A DNA stretch of 39,444 bases from JBDTRY01 sp039931435 (GCA_039931435.1 JBDTRY010000012.1:1-39444); one strand, 5' to 3'; counted from the stretch's first letter, positions 1 through 9,406 are shown. Numbers and translations are program-made. Notes: generated from the letters alone by a model not told the origin.

Positions 1-556
1 AGGTGATTGTCAGCGCGAGGACCACCAGCCCGCCACCACTGAGCCTTCCCAGTTTTGTCCGCAGACGGAACGAAGGCTGATCCTCGTTCTGGCGATCCCA
101 ACGATTGAGAAAGTAAGCAGCCGAGATCCATATCGCGAAGTAGATGATGGCCCTGGCCGTAAAGAAAGGGATGTTCAGGTACCCGCTCTTGTGCAGAAGG
201 ACCTCGTTGGCCTGCACCACATCCGGATGGGACCAGACGTACACCCTCGGCACGCCGATAATGATGGGAATGAACATGAGCGCGACCAGTGGAATGGTCT
301 TTGTCGCTGCCTGGAGGATGCGCCGGATCATCACTGCCCAGTCGCCGCCAGTGAGGTACTGAATCATGAGAACGCCGACCGAGCCGAGCGAGACGCTGAT
401 GCAGAAAAGGAACCCGACGAGGTACCCGCGCATGAAGGCGGAAGACGAAATCATCACCCCACCGATGATCGACACCACCAGGGCAACTACCCCGATGGCG
501 AAGACCGGCTTCTGCAGTCGGGAGATCGGCACCTCGAACGGCTGATCCGGGATCAT
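1..556 (-). CDS. actF: ActF, NrfD-type quinone-binding membrane subunit 2 of alternative complex III (partial, 3' end beyond window)
   Basis: About 185 N-terminal residues are present and the reading frame runs off base 1. The start ATG at 556 overlaps the actE stop in an ATGA, as expected for translational coupling. The visible protein begins MIPDQPFEVPIS. It has a hydrophobic helix at about residues 19-40, two more around 45-65 and 85-100, and a stretch containing FFTARAIIYFAIW, all in keeping with the NrfD/PsrC membrane fold. In alternative complex III, ActF pairs with ActC to form the quinol-oxidising membrane core. Assignment rests on its place as the last gene after actE and on its membrane character. 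The C-terminal half, and any cytochrome oxidase genes that often follow, lie outside the window. Confidence 0.85.
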   Translation of the reverse strand, partial: MIPDQPFEVPISRLQKPVFAIGVVALVVSIIGGVMISSSAFMRGYLVGFLFCISVSLGSVGVLMIQYLTGGDWAVMIRRILQAATKTIPLVALMFIPIIIGVPRVYVWSHPDVVQANEVLLHKSGYLNIPFFTARAIIYFAIWISAAYFLNRWDRQNEDQPSFRLRTKLGRLSGGGLVVLALTIT

Positions 557-1170
557 CGAGTCGAACCTCCGCGATTCATCTTGCTGGCCTGATCCGGCGG
601 TACTTCGGCCATGGTGGCGTTCTGGCTGAGTTGCAGGGCGCGGATGTACGCGGCGATGGCCCATCGATCCTGCGGAGAGATCTGCGGGCGGTATGACGGC
701 ATGACCCCGAATCCATTGGTCATGACATCCACGAAATGTCCGACAGGTTCCTGACGAAGGCGGTCGATGTGGTACGACGGAGGCTGCTTGTATCCGCGCT
801 GAACGACCATGCCGTCCCCGTATCCAGTGCGGCCATGGCAGGGTGTGCAGTAGATGTTGTAGCGCTCCTGGCCTCGCTGCATGATCTGGTCGGTGACCGG
901 GAACGGAAAAACGTTGGCCAGCTGACCGTTCTGTTTCCCGGTCAGCAGCAGTTCATCGCCGACCACATCCGAGCGGGAAACCGTGCCTTCCACAAGCGGC
1001 CGGGCCGAGCCACCGTCGTCGAAGAACGAAGACTGATCGAGCGGCTCGAACGAGGGAGGGTTGGCCTGATCCTGCGGAGGCCGGCATCCCGACAGAGCGA
1101 ACGCCGACACGGCGACGATCAGGATCGCCGCGGTATGGAAAACTTCCATGCGGCGTTCAGGGCTCGACAT
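553..1170 (-). CDS. actE: ActE, monoheme cytochrome c lipoprotein of alternative complex III
   Basis: This 205-residue protein is a periplasmic, lipid-anchored electron carrier. An N-terminal signal ends in a lipobox LSGC with Cys29. A single heme c site, CTPCH, lies at residues 108-112, and a later GVMPSYRP supplies a likely axial Met. The start at 1170 is chosen because GAGGT sits 6-10 bases upstream; it overlaps actD by 14 bases. A second ATG at 1150 (MEVFHTAA) would still keep the signal peptide. The gene overlaps actF by 4 bases. Family knowledge places ActE as the electron exit site of the complex. Its length and single heme match the family. Confidence 0.92.
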   Translation of the reverse strand: MSSPERRMEVFHTAAILIVAVSAFALSGCRPPQDQANPPSFEPLDQSSFFDDGGSARPLVEGTVSRSDVVGDELLLTGKQNGQLANVFPFPVTDQIMQRGQERYNIYCTPCHGRTGYGDGMVVQRGYKQPPSYHIDRLRQEPVGHFVDVMTNGFGVMPSYRPQISPQDRWAIAAYIRALQLSQNATMAEVPPDQASKMNRGGSTR

Positions 1171-1702
1171 CACTGACCTCGGTTGCGCGGAGACTCTGGA
1201 GAAAGCGGCGTGTGTCTCTGGGATCAAATTTCGGATCCGACGATTCAATGCAGAGGAAAAAGGCGTCCCGCGAGGCCAGTTTGAACTTTTCCACGTTGAA
1301 CACGGGATGGTACGGCTGCGGCAGCCCATTGAAGGCCAGCATTCCGAACACTGCACAGAAGGCCGCGAATAGAATCGTCAGTTCGAACGTCACCGGGATG
1401 AACTGCGGCCAGCTGTTCAGTGGCTTGCCGCCAATGACAAGCGGGTAGTGCACTGCCATGGCGAAGTACTGCATGAAGAAGCCGGTCAATCCTCCCGTAA
1501 TGCCCCCGGCCAGAATGAGCATCGGCAGCCGGGTGTAGTTCATCCCCACTGCTTCGGCCAGTCCGTGCACAGGAAAAGGAGAATAGGCATCCATCCGGCG
1601 ATATCCCGCCGCGTATGCTTCCTGCGCCGCCCGCAGCACCTCGGCGGCGCTGGGAAACTCCGCCAGCAGTCCCCAGCTTGGAGGCGAAACCATCGTTCTC
1701 AT
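1157..1702 (-). CDS. actD: ActD, DUF3341 membrane subunit of alternative complex III
   Basis: The 181-residue protein has the DUF3341 arrangement. A soluble N-terminal part contains GYRRMDAYSPFPVHGL, where a conserved Tyr-Ser-Pro-Phe-Pro stretch marks the family. Two transmembrane helices follow, roughly at residues 57-80 and 95-120, and then a short tail. ActD is an integral subunit without cofactors that packs against ActC and ActF. The ATG at 1702 overlaps the actC stop as ATGA. A second in-frame ATG at 1693 is possible but loses the coupling overlap. The length is typical of the family. Confidence 0.9.
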   Translation of the reverse strand: MRTMVSPPSWGLLAEFPSAAEVLRAAQEAYAAGYRRMDAYSPFPVHGLAEAVGMNYTRLPMLILAGGITGGLTGFFMQYFAMAVHYPLVIGGKPLNSWPQFIPVTFELTILFAAFCAVFGMLAFNGLPQPYHPVFNVEKFKLASRDAFFLCIESSDPKFDPRDTRRFLQSLRATEVSDVEP

Positions 1703-3126
1703 CGGTGTTTCTCCGCGATCGGGTGAACGGTGTGCGGCACGGACGCTTCAGGTACGAGCGTGCGCATCTCAAAAATGGAGATCACAGGCAGGAACCTGAT
1801 GAACAGGAAAATCAGAGTGAGGAACATGCCGATCGTTCCGATGAACATCGTCCAGTCCCAGAACGTCGGGTAGTACATTCCCCAGGACGAGGGGATGAAG
1901 TCGCGATGCGTGCTGGTGACGACGATGACGAAACGCTCCAGCCACATGCCCACGTTCACGAACATGGCCACGATGAAGAGCGTCGCCGGGGTCGTTCTGA
2001 TCTTCTTGAACCAGATGAACTGGGGGGCGATGATGTTGCAGAGAATGAGCATGTAGTAGATCGGCGCGTACGGCCCGAGGATGCGGTTGCGGGCCATGTA
2101 CATCTCGTAGACGTTGCCGCTGTACCAGGCAAAGAAGGGCTCCACCGTGTAGGCGTAAGCCACGATCAGACCGGTCGCCAGCATGACCTTGCCCATGTTC
2201 TCGAGGTGCTTGATGGTGATGTAGTCCTCGAGGTTGTAGTACTTTCGCAGAGGAATGCACAGCGTCAGAACCATGGCGAACCCGGCGTAAATGGCCCCGG
2301 CCACGAAATATGGCGGGAAGAACGTGGAGTGCCATCCCGGGACGATCGAGACCGCAAAGTCGAAACTGACCACCGTGTGCACGGAGAGAACCAGAGGGGT
2401 GGCCAGCCCGGCAAGAATGAGGTAGGCGCTTTCGTAGCGGTACCAGTGCCGGGCCGAGTTTCTCCAACCCAGCGCCAGAATCCCGTAGACCATTCGGAAG
2501 ACCGGACTTTTGGCACGGTCCCGAAGGGTGGCAAAGTCCGGAATGAGCCCGACGAACCAGAACAGCAGCGAGACCAGCCCGTAGGTCGATACCGCGAACA
2601 CGTCCCAGATCAGCGGACTGCGGAACTGCGGCCAGAGGCCCATCACGTTCGGATAGGGGAACATCCAGTAGGCGAACCACGGCCGTCCCGTATGGAACAG
2701 AGGGAACAATCCTGCCGCGGCCACCGCGAATAGAGTCATGGCCTCGGCGAAACGGTTGATCGAGGTTCGCCACTGCTGTTTGAGAAGAAGCAGAATGGCC
2801 GAGATCAACGTCCCTGCATGGCCGATACCGATCCACCAGACGAAGTTGATGATGGCGAAGCCCCAGCCCACGGGAGAGTTGATCCCCCACAGACCGACGC
2901 CGATGGCCACCAGGAAGACGACCGTGAACAACAGCAGCTGCATGAGCAGAAAGGCCACACCGAAGCCGAGGTACCAGCCGCGCGGCGTCTTTCGGGTCAG
3001 GGTCAGGCCGCCGATCCGGTCCGAGATCGTGGCGAACGTCTGACCGGGGCCCATGATCGGAGCCTCGTAACCTGGATCGCCGGGAACCAGTTCGGTTGCG
3101 CTGTAGTGCTGTGTCGTCTGTGCCAT
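1699..3126 (-). CDS. actC: ActC, NrfD/PsrC-type quinone-binding membrane subunit of alternative complex III
   Basis: This 475-residue polytopic membrane protein of the NrfD/PsrC family has around ten hydrophobic helices. It forms one of the two quinol sites of alternative complex III and passes electrons to the ActB iron-sulfur chain. Recognisable ActC features include the N-terminal PIMGPGQTF segment, GWGFAIINFVWWIGIGHAGT near residues 110-130, and PGWHSTFFPPYFVAGA in the middle. The start shares one base with the actB stop (TAATG) and the end overlaps actD by 4 bases, so translation is probably coupled along the operon. The length is typical. Confidence 0.93.
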   Translation of the reverse strand: MAQTTQHYSATELVPGDPGYEAPIMGPGQTFATISDRIGGLTLTRKTPRGWYLGFGVAFLLMQLLLFTVVFLVAIGVGLWGINSPVGWGFAIINFVWWIGIGHAGTLISAILLLLKQQWRTSINRFAEAMTLFAVAAAGLFPLFHTGRPWFAYWMFPYPNVMGLWPQFRSPLIWDVFAVSTYGLVSLLFWFVGLIPDFATLRDRAKSPVFRMVYGILALGWRNSARHWYRYESAYLILAGLATPLVLSVHTVVSFDFAVSIVPGWHSTFFPPYFVAGAIYAGFAMVLTLCIPLRKYYNLEDYITIKHLENMGKVMLATGLIVAYAYTVEPFFAWYSGNVYEMYMARNRILGPYAPIYYMLILCNIIAPQFIWFKKIRTTPATLFIVAMFVNVGMWLERFVIVVTSTHRDFIPSSWGMYYPTFWDWTMFIGTIGMFLTLIFLFIRFLPVISIFEMRTLVPEASVPHTVHPIAEKHR

Positions 3127-6113
3127 TACGCGGTTTCCGTCGGGCCTGCCGTCTTGATCTGCGGATTCGGGTTGCGAACGGTGGCGAGGTACGTCGTGCG
3201 CGGCTGGGTGTTCAATTCCGCCAGCAGGGCATAGTTCAACGGCGATTCTTTCAGGGCTTTAACGCGCGACCTGGGATCGTTCAGATCGCCGAAGACGATG
3301 GCCTCCGTGGGACAGGCGGCGGCGCAGGCCGTAATCACTTCCCCGTCCACGATTTTGCGATCCTCGCGGTCAGCGCGCTTCCTGGCCGTGCGGATACGCT
3401 GCACACAATACGAGCACTTTTCCATGACTCCGCGGCTGCGAACGGTCACGTCCGGATTTCGCTGGAACTTCAACGATTCCGTCGTGTAATCCGAGTATTT
3501 GTAAAAATTGAAGCGGCGCACCTTGTAGGGACAGTTGTTCAGGCAGTACCGCGTCCCGATGCAGCGGTTGTAAGTCATCTCGTTGATGCCGTCTTCACTA
3601 TGCGTTGTGGCCTCAACGGGACAGACGGGCTCGCAGGGAGCCTTCTCGCAGTGCATGCAGGGAACGGGCTGACTGTAGACCGTGGGGTTGGCAGGATCGC
3701 CAGCGTAGTAGCGATCGATGCGTATCCACTGCATGACACGCTCGCGGATCACCTGGTCCTTACCGACAACGGCGATGTTGTTCTCAGCCTGGCAGGCAAT
3801 GACGCATCCGCCACATCCAGTGCAGACCGAGGTATCGATGCTCATCGCCCAGCGTTGCTCGTCGTATTTGTATTCGGGATAAAGATTGGGATACTGGCCC
3901 GCGAGGTCCGCCTCGGTGTGCGCGAAATCGGGTTTGGCAAGAAATTCAGTCAGCGTGGCCGAGCGCACCGGCCGCCGTTCTTCCATCGTGTTCTGCCGCT
4001 GGGTCGTCGCCAGCCGATACGCTCTTCCGTTCTTCGAAACCTGCAGACCGGGAGCCCACCACATTCCGGTGGAATTTCTCAGAACATAAGCGTCGAAGCC
4101 GATTCCCGTTCCCACTCGTCCGGCGCGCCGTCGCCCGTATCCGAAATCCACAGCCACCGTGTCGTCGGCAGTTCCGGGAGTGACCCAGATCGGAGCAACG
4201 ACCGTCGTTCCGTTGAGCGTGAGCGTAACTTCATCCTCATTCTTCACTCCAAGTTGCGCCGCTGTGGCCGGACTGACGTGCGCCACGTTGTCCCAGGTGA
4301 GCTTTGTCATTGGCTTGGGCAGTTCCTGGAGCCATCCGTTGTTCGCAAAGCGGCCGCCCTGAATCGTCGGGTCGGCGCGCAGAATGAGTTCCAGCCCGGA
4401 CTCATTCCGCGCCTGAGGAGGAGGCGCAGGAACTTGCGCAGCGGCGCCTCCCCTGGCAGCTGAGGCCGTGTTGGGAACGACTCCGGCCCGGAGGATCCTG
4501 CTCCACTCATCGCCGAACCCGATTGCCGGCATGCGAGCTTTCCAGAAATCCTGAACGATGTCGTGCGCGCTTCGTGCGTCTCCCGAGATCGCCCCGATCA
4601 ACTCCGATGCGGGGTGGCCGCCGTAGAGCGGAGCGATGAGCGGCTGGATGATGGCAACCGTTCCGTCGAACGCCCGGGCATCACCCCAGGACTCGAGGTA
4701 ATGCGTCTCCGGGACGTGCCACTGGCAGACCGCGGCGGTTTCGTCGTAATAAAGGCCGAGATGCGCACGGAACGGCACTTTCTGAAGTGCAGCGGCAAAA
4801 TTGAAATCCGCCGGTGCATCGAAGACCGGATTTTCTCCGATGATCAACAGAGTCTGTACGCGGCCGGCGTTCATGTCGGTCACCAGCGAGCGCAGGCTCT
4901 CGAGCTGATTGACCGGCTCGATTTCCGCCGGCTCGACGATCATCACCGTCCGGCCGATGTTGCCCAGGGCCGAATTGAGTGCGTGCGCGAGGGCGTGAAC
5001 CGACGCCGGCTCTTCATCACCGGCCACGACAATACTCGTTCCCCGATGCGCCTGAAGGTCAGCAGCCAGAGCGTGAATCCAGTCGCTCTGCGCGGCGGTC
5101 AGAGGCGTTCCGCTGGCTGCGCCGCCCGAGCCTACTGCTGCCGCCACGGCCCGCGCAAATCCCTCCATCTGCGAGGCACGCACCGGCAGGCGATGATCGG
5201 CCATCGCTCCGGTAGGTGTATAGATGGACTCGATGGCGTAGAGCCGGTTCATCGTCCGCGCACCACCGGACACCCGTCGCTTCGAGGCGAAGTCGCGAGC
5301 GTAGCGAATGTGGCCTGGTCCTGTATGCAGGAAGTCGCTGCCGATGGAGAAGATCAGGTCCGCCTGATCGAAACGGTAGACCGTATCCGCGTATGTGCCG
5401 AAGGCAAGTCGGGATCCTTCGCGGCGGTTATCCCCCGCCGTCGGTTCAAACTGATGCCGCCGCGAAGCCGGGAACTTGGCCCTCAGGTCGACGAGAAGCT
5501 GGCCGGTCGAAGGCGATGTGATACTGCCGGTGAGAAGGCGAAGACCTTCGCCGGAGGGCATGTTCTCCAGGTGCTGCTGGAGCTCGGTGAGGAATACAGG
5601 CCAGGTCGAAACTTCTCCCATCTTCCGGATGGTACTGGAGCGGTCGGGATCGTAGAGGCCAAGAACGGAGGCCTGATGAAAGGCGTTGGTAGCGCCGAGG
5701 CTCGCCGGATGATCCGGATTGCCCTCGACTTTCGTCGGATGCCCCTCATGGCTCTCCACCAGGAGTCCCGTAGCGTATCCGCCGAGGGGCATGGCCGTGG
5801 CGAAGAACATCGGCACTCCGAGCACGAGGTTCTCCGGCTGGTTGACATAGGGAACGATGCGCTCGACGGGAGGCGAACAGGAGGCCAGCCCGGCCAGGGC
5901 GAAGGAAGCGCCCATGAGCTTCATGAACGAGCGGCGATCCACGCCGTCCTCTTCCATCAACCCCGCCTGGCGGGGAAACTCGTCGTAGAGGTACTCTCGA
6001 AAATTCTCGTCTTCGGAAAGCTCGTCGAGACTGCGCCAGAGTCTCGGTCCACCTTCGTTTTCAAGGCGAGTCCGGAAAGCGGCGAGGTCGAGCGCGTGAT
6101 CTGTCTTAGCCAT
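3126..6113 (-). CDS. actB: ActB, Tat-exported molybdopterin-like/4Fe-4S ferredoxin fusion subunit of alternative complex III
   Basis: The 995-residue protein is the periplasmic iron-sulfur subunit. Residues 1-55 form the short N-terminal extension usual for ActB. A twin-arginine signal follows at 60-61 (DRRSFMKLMGAS) and ends at an ASCSP sequence. The central 600 residues resemble a molybdopterin oxidoreductase domain, which in characterised ActB proteins holds no Mo cofactor. From residue 757, a ferredoxin domain carries CTGCGGCVIAC, CMHCEKAPCEPVCP, CIGTRYCLNNCP, CSYC and CAAACP, enough for four clusters. ATG 6113 begins MAKTDHALDL; it lies 17 bases past the actA stop and has only a weak ribosome site. 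A GTG at 6152 would overlap actA and is less likely. Confidence 0.93.
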   Translation of the reverse strand: MAKTDHALDLAAFRTRLENEGGPRLWRSLDELSEDENFREYLYDEFPRQAGLMEEDGVDRRSFMKLMGASFALAGLASCSPPVERIVPYVNQPENLVLGVPMFFATAMPLGGYATGLLVESHEGHPTKVEGNPDHPASLGATNAFHQASVLGLYDPDRSSTIRKMGEVSTWPVFLTELQQHLENMPSGEGLRLLTGSITSPSTGQLLVDLRAKFPASRRHQFEPTAGDNRREGSRLAFGTYADTVYRFDQADLIFSIGSDFLHTGPGHIRYARDFASKRRVSGGARTMNRLYAIESIYTPTGAMADHRLPVRASQMEGFARAVAAAVGSGGAASGTPLTAAQSDWIHALAADLQAHRGTSIVVAGDEEPASVHALAHALNSALGNIGRTVMIVEPAEIEPVNQLESLRSLVTDMNAGRVQTLLIIGENPVFDAPADFNFAAALQKVPFRAHLGLYYDETAAVCQWHVPETHYLESWGDARAFDGTVAIIQPLIAPLYGGHPASELIGAISGDARSAHDIVQDFWKARMPAIGFGDEWSRILRAGVVPNTASAARGGAAAQVPAPPPQARNESGLELILRADPTIQGGRFANNGWLQELPKPMTKLTWDNVAHVSPATAAQLGVKNEDEVTLTLNGTTVVAPIWVTPGTADDTVAVDFGYGRRRAGRVGTGIGFDAYVLRNSTGMWWAPGLQVSKNGRAYRLATTQRQNTMEERRPVRSATLTEFLAKPDFAHTEADLAGQYPNLYPEYKYDEQRWAMSIDTSVCTGCGGCVIACQAENNIAVVGKDQVIRERVMQWIRIDRYYAGDPANPTVYSQPVPCMHCEKAPCEPVCPVEATTHSEDGINEMTYNRCIGTRYCLNNCPYKVRRFNFYKYSDYTTESLKFQRNPDVTVRSRGVMEKCSYCVQRIRTARKRADREDRKIVDGEVITACAAACPTEAIVFGDLNDPRSRVKALKESPLNYALLAELNTQPRTTYLATVRNPNPQIKTAGPTETA

Positions 6114-6130
6114 TGTGTCGTCGGTTGCCC

Positions 6131-6778
6131 TCAGTAGTGACAAGTCGAGCACCTGATTCTGCTCCTGATGTGGTACTGCTTGACCAGCTGCGCCCCGAGT
6201 TGCTCCTGGTTGGGTGCCTTCCAGGCCATGTTGAAAACTTCACTCTTGGGACGAACGAACTTCTCCGGATGCCGGTGACAATTCAGGCACCAGCTCATGG
6301 TCATCGGTTCGGCTTTCATCATCAGCGGCATCTGGTCGACCCGTCCGTGACAGGAAACGCAGCCGATCCCCTTGTTGATGTGGATACTGTGGTCGAACTG
6401 CACGAAGTTCGGCACGTTGTGGATGCGGCGCCACTTCAGTCGTTCTCCTGTGGCGTAACTGTTCCGCACCGGGGCCAGCAGTTCCGCGTTCGTCCAGATC
6501 TGCTTGTGACAGTTCATGCAGGTCGCTGTGGGAGGGATTCCGGCGAAGGCCGACTTCTCAACGCCAGTATGACAGTAGCGGCAATCGATCCCCAGTCCGG
6601 ACACGTGGTGCTGATGGCTGAATGGCACGGGCTGCTCGCGGGCCACTCCGACGCCGGTGTTGTAAGGGGAGCGGTTGACGAGATCCATGGCGCCGAAGGC
6701 TCCCAGCGCCAGGAGCAGAACTCCGAGGATGGAGACCCGGGCAAGGGTGTTGGCGCTTCGATGAAAGAGTTGAGGCAT
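6131..6778 (-). CDS. actA: ActA, pentaheme cytochrome c subunit of alternative complex III
   Basis: This 215-residue membrane-anchored multiheme cytochrome c has one hydrophobic N-terminal helix at about residues 14-31. Five CxxCH heme sites follow: CRYCH (66-70), CMNCH (87-91), CVSCH (140-144), CLNCH (164-168) and CSTCH (210-214). The last site is only one residue from the C-terminus. Additional histidines (HQHH, DHSIH) are available as distal ligands. It is the first gene of the operon and relays electrons from ActB towards ActE and the oxidase. A GGAAG sits about 8 bases before the ATG. The length and heme count match the family. Confidence 0.95.
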   Translation of the reverse strand: MPQLFHRSANTLARVSILGVLLLALGAFGAMDLVNRSPYNTGVGVAREQPVPFSHQHHVSGLGIDCRYCHTGVEKSAFAGIPPTATCMNCHKQIWTNAELLAPVRNSYATGERLKWRRIHNVPNFVQFDHSIHINKGIGCVSCHGRVDQMPLMMKAEPMTMSWCLNCHRHPEKFVRPKSEVFNMAWKAPNQEQLGAQLVKQYHIRSRIRCSTCHY

Positions 6779-6864
6779 CTCGCCGCTTCCGTCTTTTGTT
6801 TACCTGAGTGGGTGGTTTCCGTTGAGCACGCAAATCCGCCTTCCGCGCTCAGCGGAACTCACCC

Positions 6865-6893
6865 TTTATCTTTGTTGGAAAAGTGAAAGTCAA
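6865..6893 (-). promoter_or_regulatory. Candidate sigma70-type promoter of the act operon
   Basis: Read on the minus strand, TTGACT (6893-6888) is followed by a 17-base spacer and GATAAA (6870-6865). That is 5 of 6 and 4 of 6 matches to the -35 and -10 consensus at ideal spacing. A transcript would start near 6858, leaving a leader of about 80 bases before actA. It is the best promoter-like pair I saw in this gap. No experiment supports it, and the phylum's promoter rules are less well known. Confidence 0.5.
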
Positions 6894-7227
6894 TCAACAT
6901 TGGAAGATTGTGATTCTTTTCACGAGCGCCATCTTAGCCGATCCGAAGTCCGACATCCACGTGATCATCAAAAACTTCAAAGATCCGGGTCTGGTTTCTT
7001 CAATGGAGCAGGTTGTGCCGTCAGCACCTGTGCGATCACGGGCGTGCCAGTGGCCCGGCTGATCGCTGAATTCGGGAAAGATCCGCACTCACCGATTTTT
7101 CTTCTCTGTTCCGGCAAGCACGCGAATCTTGTTCCCAGAATGTTTTTTTTGCAAGGAAAAGATCGGTGTGGTCACAGAAATATCGAGTGAAGGTGGCGTC
7201 CACTGATTTCTCCAATTGCACGGCCGC

Positions 7228-7236
7228 TGCTACAAT
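7228..7236 (+). promoter_or_regulatory. Candidate extended -10 promoter element for the GGDEF-EAL gene
   Basis: TGCTACAAT combines the TGn extension with a -10 matching TATAAT at 5 of 6 positions. No good -35 lies 16-18 bases upstream, which extended -10 promoters can tolerate. Transcription would start near 7243 and give a leader of about 100 bases before the ATG at 7346. Confidence 0.3.
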
Positions 7237-7345
7237 GGAAGTGTTCGTTTGAACCGCAGTGTGAGTGGGTGTGCGTGGAGGTCGTTGTGATCACAGCTGA
7301 GAGTTCGCCGGCCTGGCAGCCGCTCCGAAGGCAGAGCACTGCACG

Positions 7346-9406
7346 ATGAGTGTCCCCGGACCGGGTTCGCTCGCCTCACCGGCGGCCGCCGTGATCGAGG
7401 CCATCATCTTTGCGGTCTTCCTCTTTCAATTCTATCGCCATCATCGTCGGCGCTATCTCTTCCTCTGGAGCGCAAGCTGGTCGGCGTTCGCTCTTTTTCA
7501 TATCGCCGCGCATTCCAGTGCGTGGCTCGACGCAGGCGCCATCGTTCCGCATGGGCGTGAGATCAGCCTGGGCGTGGCTGCCGCGGCTGCATGCTTCCAG
7601 CTTCTCTGCGCCATCTGGGGCTGCTACGAGCTGACGATGCGCCGTCCCCTGAAGTACGTCATCTCCCGCCAGGCCATCGCCATCACTGTCGTGGCCGCAA
7701 CGATCTTTGCCATCACCTTGATCTCCCTTCCTTCGCATCAGAGCGCGCTCATCGCGGCGCTGGCCATTCATGCCCTGATGAGCGGCGGCGTCTTCCTCGG
7801 ATGCGCACACGCTGTCTGGAAATATCGAGGTCGCAAAGAACCGATGGGCTTCGTGTTTCTCACCGCTGGAATGGCTGCCTATGGGCTGATGCAGTGTCTG
7901 TATTTCATCCCTGGATTCCAGTGGCTGATCACCGGAGGGCCTCTCCCCTGGTCGGGTCTCCTCGGGTCCTACCTTCTGGCGCTGGAAGGAGCCACGGGCT
8001 TCGGAATGTTCATCTGCTTTCTCGATGACGAGCGGAAGGCGGCACTGCTCGCTGCCTCTCAGGTCGAGCACATCGCCTATCACGACACCCTGACCGGACT
8101 GCCGAACCGGGATCTCTTTTTCGATCGCCTCCGTGTGGCGCTGGCCCAGGCCAACCGACATGGATACAAGGTGGCCATCCTTTTTCTCGATCTCGATCGG
8201 TTCAAAGAAATCAACGATTCTCTCGGGCACGGGGCCGGCGACACCATGCTTCGAACCGCCGCCGAGCGAATCCGCAACTGCGTTCGCGAAGGCGACACGG
8301 TGGCCCGCTTCGGTGGCGATGAGTTCGTGATCCTCATTCATATCATCGGGCGTTTCGAAGACGCCGGACGCGTCGCTCAGAAAATTCTGGACAAGTTCAA
8401 GGAGCCATTCTCCATCGCCGGTCACGAGATCGTCGTCACCAGCAGCATCGGAATCACGATTTATCCTCTTGACGGAGAAGACGCGGCCACTCTCGTTCAG
8501 AACGCGGATGCTGCCATGTATCGGGCCAAACAGAGTGGCCGTGACGGATACCAGCTCTACACCTCGGCCATGAATTCGCGCGCCCTTGAACGCCTCGATC
8601 TGGAGAATCGTCTGCGAAAGGCTCTGCAGAATCACGAGCTGGAGCTCTACTACCAGCCTCTCTACGACGCGGTCGAGCACCGGGTATTCGCGCTCGAAGC
8701 GCTGCTGCGATGGCACCATCCGGAACTGGGTATGCTCCTTCCTGAAAAGTTCATCGGGACCGCGGAGACCTCAGGGCTGATCGTTCCCATTGGCAACTGG
8801 GTTCTCCGCGAAGCCTGCCGCCAGGCGAAGGAATGGCAGAACCAGGGATTGGAGCTCGGCGTCTCCGTCAACCTCTCGCCGAGGCAGTTCCAGCAGAATG
8901 ACCTGGCCCGTCAGGTGCTCCTGGCCCTCCATGCTTCCCAGCTCAATCCCAGGTTTCTGGAACTGGAGATCACAGAGGGAATCGCGCTCCACGATTTCGA
9001 GAGCTCGATGCGCATGCTCCGGGAACTGAAGAAGTTGGGAGTACGAATCGCCATCGACGATTTCGGAACAGGGTACTCGTCGCTGATGTACCTGAAAAGC
9101 TTCCCCGTGGATACACTCAAGCTCGATCGGGCTTTCGTACGCGACATCAGCGCACCGCACGATGCAGCAATCGCTCGCGGCATCATCTCCATCGCTCACA
9201 ACCTGCAGATGAAGGTCGTCGCCGAGGGCGTAGAGACTCAGTTTCAGTGGACATTCCTCAAGGAGAACCGCTGCGACAGCCTGCAGGGATACTTCTTCAG
9301 TGTTCCCCTCTCCGCCAAGGCTTTCGGTCAGTTTGCCACGCGCAACGAAGGGCTGCTCTTCGGTGCCGCAAAGTCTCCTGCCCGCGCCCTCTCCGCCGTC
9401 AGCTGA
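7346..9406 (+). CDS. Membrane-anchored GGDEF-EAL protein (diguanylate cyclase/c-di-GMP phosphodiesterase)
   Basis: The 686-residue protein makes and/or degrades the second messenger cyclic di-GMP at the inner membrane. The first 235 residues hold about seven hydrophobic helices, a likely membrane sensor I could not assign to a named family. The GGDEF domain has an intact GGDEF at 323-327. An RxxD (REGD) lies five residues before it, at the position of the product-inhibition I-site. The EAL domain has EALLRW from 451, NLSPRQF, LEITEG, DDFGTGYSS (DD at 571-572) and VVAEGVET, so metal and catalytic positions look complete. Both domains may be active, but which activity dominates cannot be told from sequence. 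The ribosome site before the ATG is poor. Three PilZ-like genes lie within 24 kb as possible responders. Confidence 0.93.
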   Translation: MSVPGPGSLASPAAAVIEAIIFAVFLFQFYRHHRRRYLFLWSASWSAFALFHIAAHSSAWLDAGAIVPHGREISLGVAAAAACFQLLCAIWGCYELTMRRPLKYVISRQAIAITVVAATIFAITLISLPSHQSALIAALAIHALMSGGVFLGCAHAVWKYRGRKEPMGFVFLTAGMAAYGLMQCLYFIPGFQWLITGGPLPWSGLLGSYLLALEGATGFGMFICFLDDERKAALLAASQVEHIAYHDTLTGLPNRDLFFDRLRVALAQANRHGYKVAILFLDLDRFKEINDSLGHGAGDTMLRTAAERIRNCVREGDTVARFGGDEFVILIHIIGRFEDAGRVAQKILDKFKEPFSIAGHEIVVTSSIGITIYPLDGEDAATLVQNADAAMYRAKQSGRDGYQLYTSAMNSRALERLDLENRLRKALQNHELELYYQPLYDAVEHRVFALEALLRWHHPELGMLLPEKFIGTAETSGLIVPIGNWVLREACRQAKEWQNQGLELGVSVNLSPRQFQQNDLARQVLLALHASQLNPRFLELEITEGIALHDFESSMRMLRELKKLGVRIAIDDFGTGYSSLMYLKSFPVDTLKLDRAFVRDISAPHDAAIARGIISIAHNLQMKVVAEGVETQFQWTFLKENRCDSLQGYFFSVPLSAKAFGQFATRNEGLLFGAAKSPARALSAVS

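Larger units (their letters stand above)
6779..7345. other. Divergent intergenic region between actA and the GGDEF-EAL gene
   Basis: These 567 bases hold the upstream regions of two divergent genes. The left part carries the act promoter candidate. The right part carries a TGCTACAAT extended -10 candidate for the GGDEF-EAL gene. The middle (about 6900-7200) is lower in GC than its surroundings. Short open frames on either strand there lack a ribosome site and recognisable protein features, so I call no gene. No repeat or RNA gene was recognised. Confidence 0.6.

Noticed and set aside
1615..2733. Long plus-strand open frame opposite actC
   Set aside because: It is antisense to a confident family gene and has the skewed Arg/His/Glu composition typical of a shadow of GC-rich coding sequence.
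4563..6137. 524-codon plus-strand frame opposite actB
   Set aside because: It lies wholly antisense to actB, whose Fe-S motifs and Tat signal are clear. It has no domain features of its own.
7376..8719. 447-codon minus-strand frame opposite the GGDEF-EAL gene
   Set aside because: The opposite strand has intact catalytic motifs. This frame is a low-complexity shadow.
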